Assembly: GCF_003112575.1 (NCBI RefSeq)
Contig: NZ_BEWC01000006.1
Coordinates: 124,001-188,000, forward strand
DNA length: 64,000 nt
Reading direction: 5' to 3'
Source of the DNA: Streptomyces ardesiacus
GTDB taxonomy: Bacteria > Actinomycetota > Actinomycetes > Streptomycetales > Streptomycetaceae
The notes under the pieces are model-generated. The model saw only the letters and a list, made by a program, of their open reading frames with translations. It searched no databases and was not told the DNA's origin. Below, in pieces: positions 63,977 to 64,000 of this stretch. The translations under genes and the position numbers were made by a program. The stretch's first letter is position 1. Every line of letters begins with the position of its first letter.

Positions 63977-64000
63977 TGTCGAGTGCGCGGCGCGGTGGTG

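Overview
This window is a stretch of a Streptomyces chromosome. The evidence is the very high GC content with strong third-position G/C, many GTG starts, the near absence of TTA codons in the genes I could check by eye, and several lineage-specific genes: ssgB (sporulation), the PI-mannoside lipid genes, CGNR and DUF349 proteins, and a BluB-CobT fusion. Gene order (rpsD, rarA, hisS, relA, apt, secF, secD, yajC, ruvBAC, yebC, pdxTS, pimA/acyltransferase/pgsA, thrS, ssgB, pabBC, cob genes, metNIQ) looks like the conserved chromosome core. I recalled that order from Streptomyces genomes and did not compute it. I saw no IS element, prophage, CRISPR array or secondary-metabolite cluster.

Layout. 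1-2.9 kb: edge genes (DUF6167, DUF948) and an AfsR-like NTPase/TPR protein. 2.9-8.1 kb (minus): rpsD with a structured leader, rarA, a VKOR-like membrane oxidoreductase, hisS and a metallo-hydrolase. 8.3-10.5 kb (plus): membrane-anchored cyclophilin and a DUF349 protein, which converge on relA over a perfect 23-bp hairpin. 10.6-22.4 kb (minus): relA; the yajC-secD-secF-apt protein export/purine salvage operon; ruvC-ruvA-ruvB; yebC; pdxS-pdxT (PLP synthase). 22.5-25.9 kb: pgsA, acyltransferase, pimA and a LemA-like gene, that is PI and PI-mannoside synthesis. 26.1-30.3 kb (plus): an EF-G paralogue and an unassigned membrane protein. 30.4-33.0 kb (minus): thrS and a HIT protein.

34.2-41.9 kb is the most distinctive part. 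A Tat-exported exo-rhamnogalacturonan-lyase-like protein, a DUF624/YesL membrane protein and a binding-protein-dependent sugar ABC importer lie between two identical, same-strand tRNA-Val(CAC) genes. LacI-type palindromes sit before the binding-protein gene. Together they read as a pectin (rhamnogalacturonan) uptake and use module.

42-50.7 kb: a TIGR02611 membrane protein, ssgB, a CGNR regulator, small membrane proteins, a DsbA-like protein, a tandem GNAT, pabB-pabC (folate), then a five-gene tRNA cluster (Gly, Cys, 3 x Val-GAC) with its own promoter and terminator. One of the three Val copies has a compensated acceptor-stem change. 50.5-64 kb: a Ser/Thr kinase, a SpoU methyltransferase, cobalamin/siroheme genes (cobA/cysG-like, a bluB-cobT fusion with a roughly 650-residue disordered front half, cobL), a GNAT, and the metNIQ methionine importer at the right edge.

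Co-directional neighbours often overlap by 4 bp (ATGA/GTGA), which indicates operons with coupled translation. Coordinates, starts and hairpins were read by hand. Functional names rest on recognised motifs and family knowledge; no database search was run.
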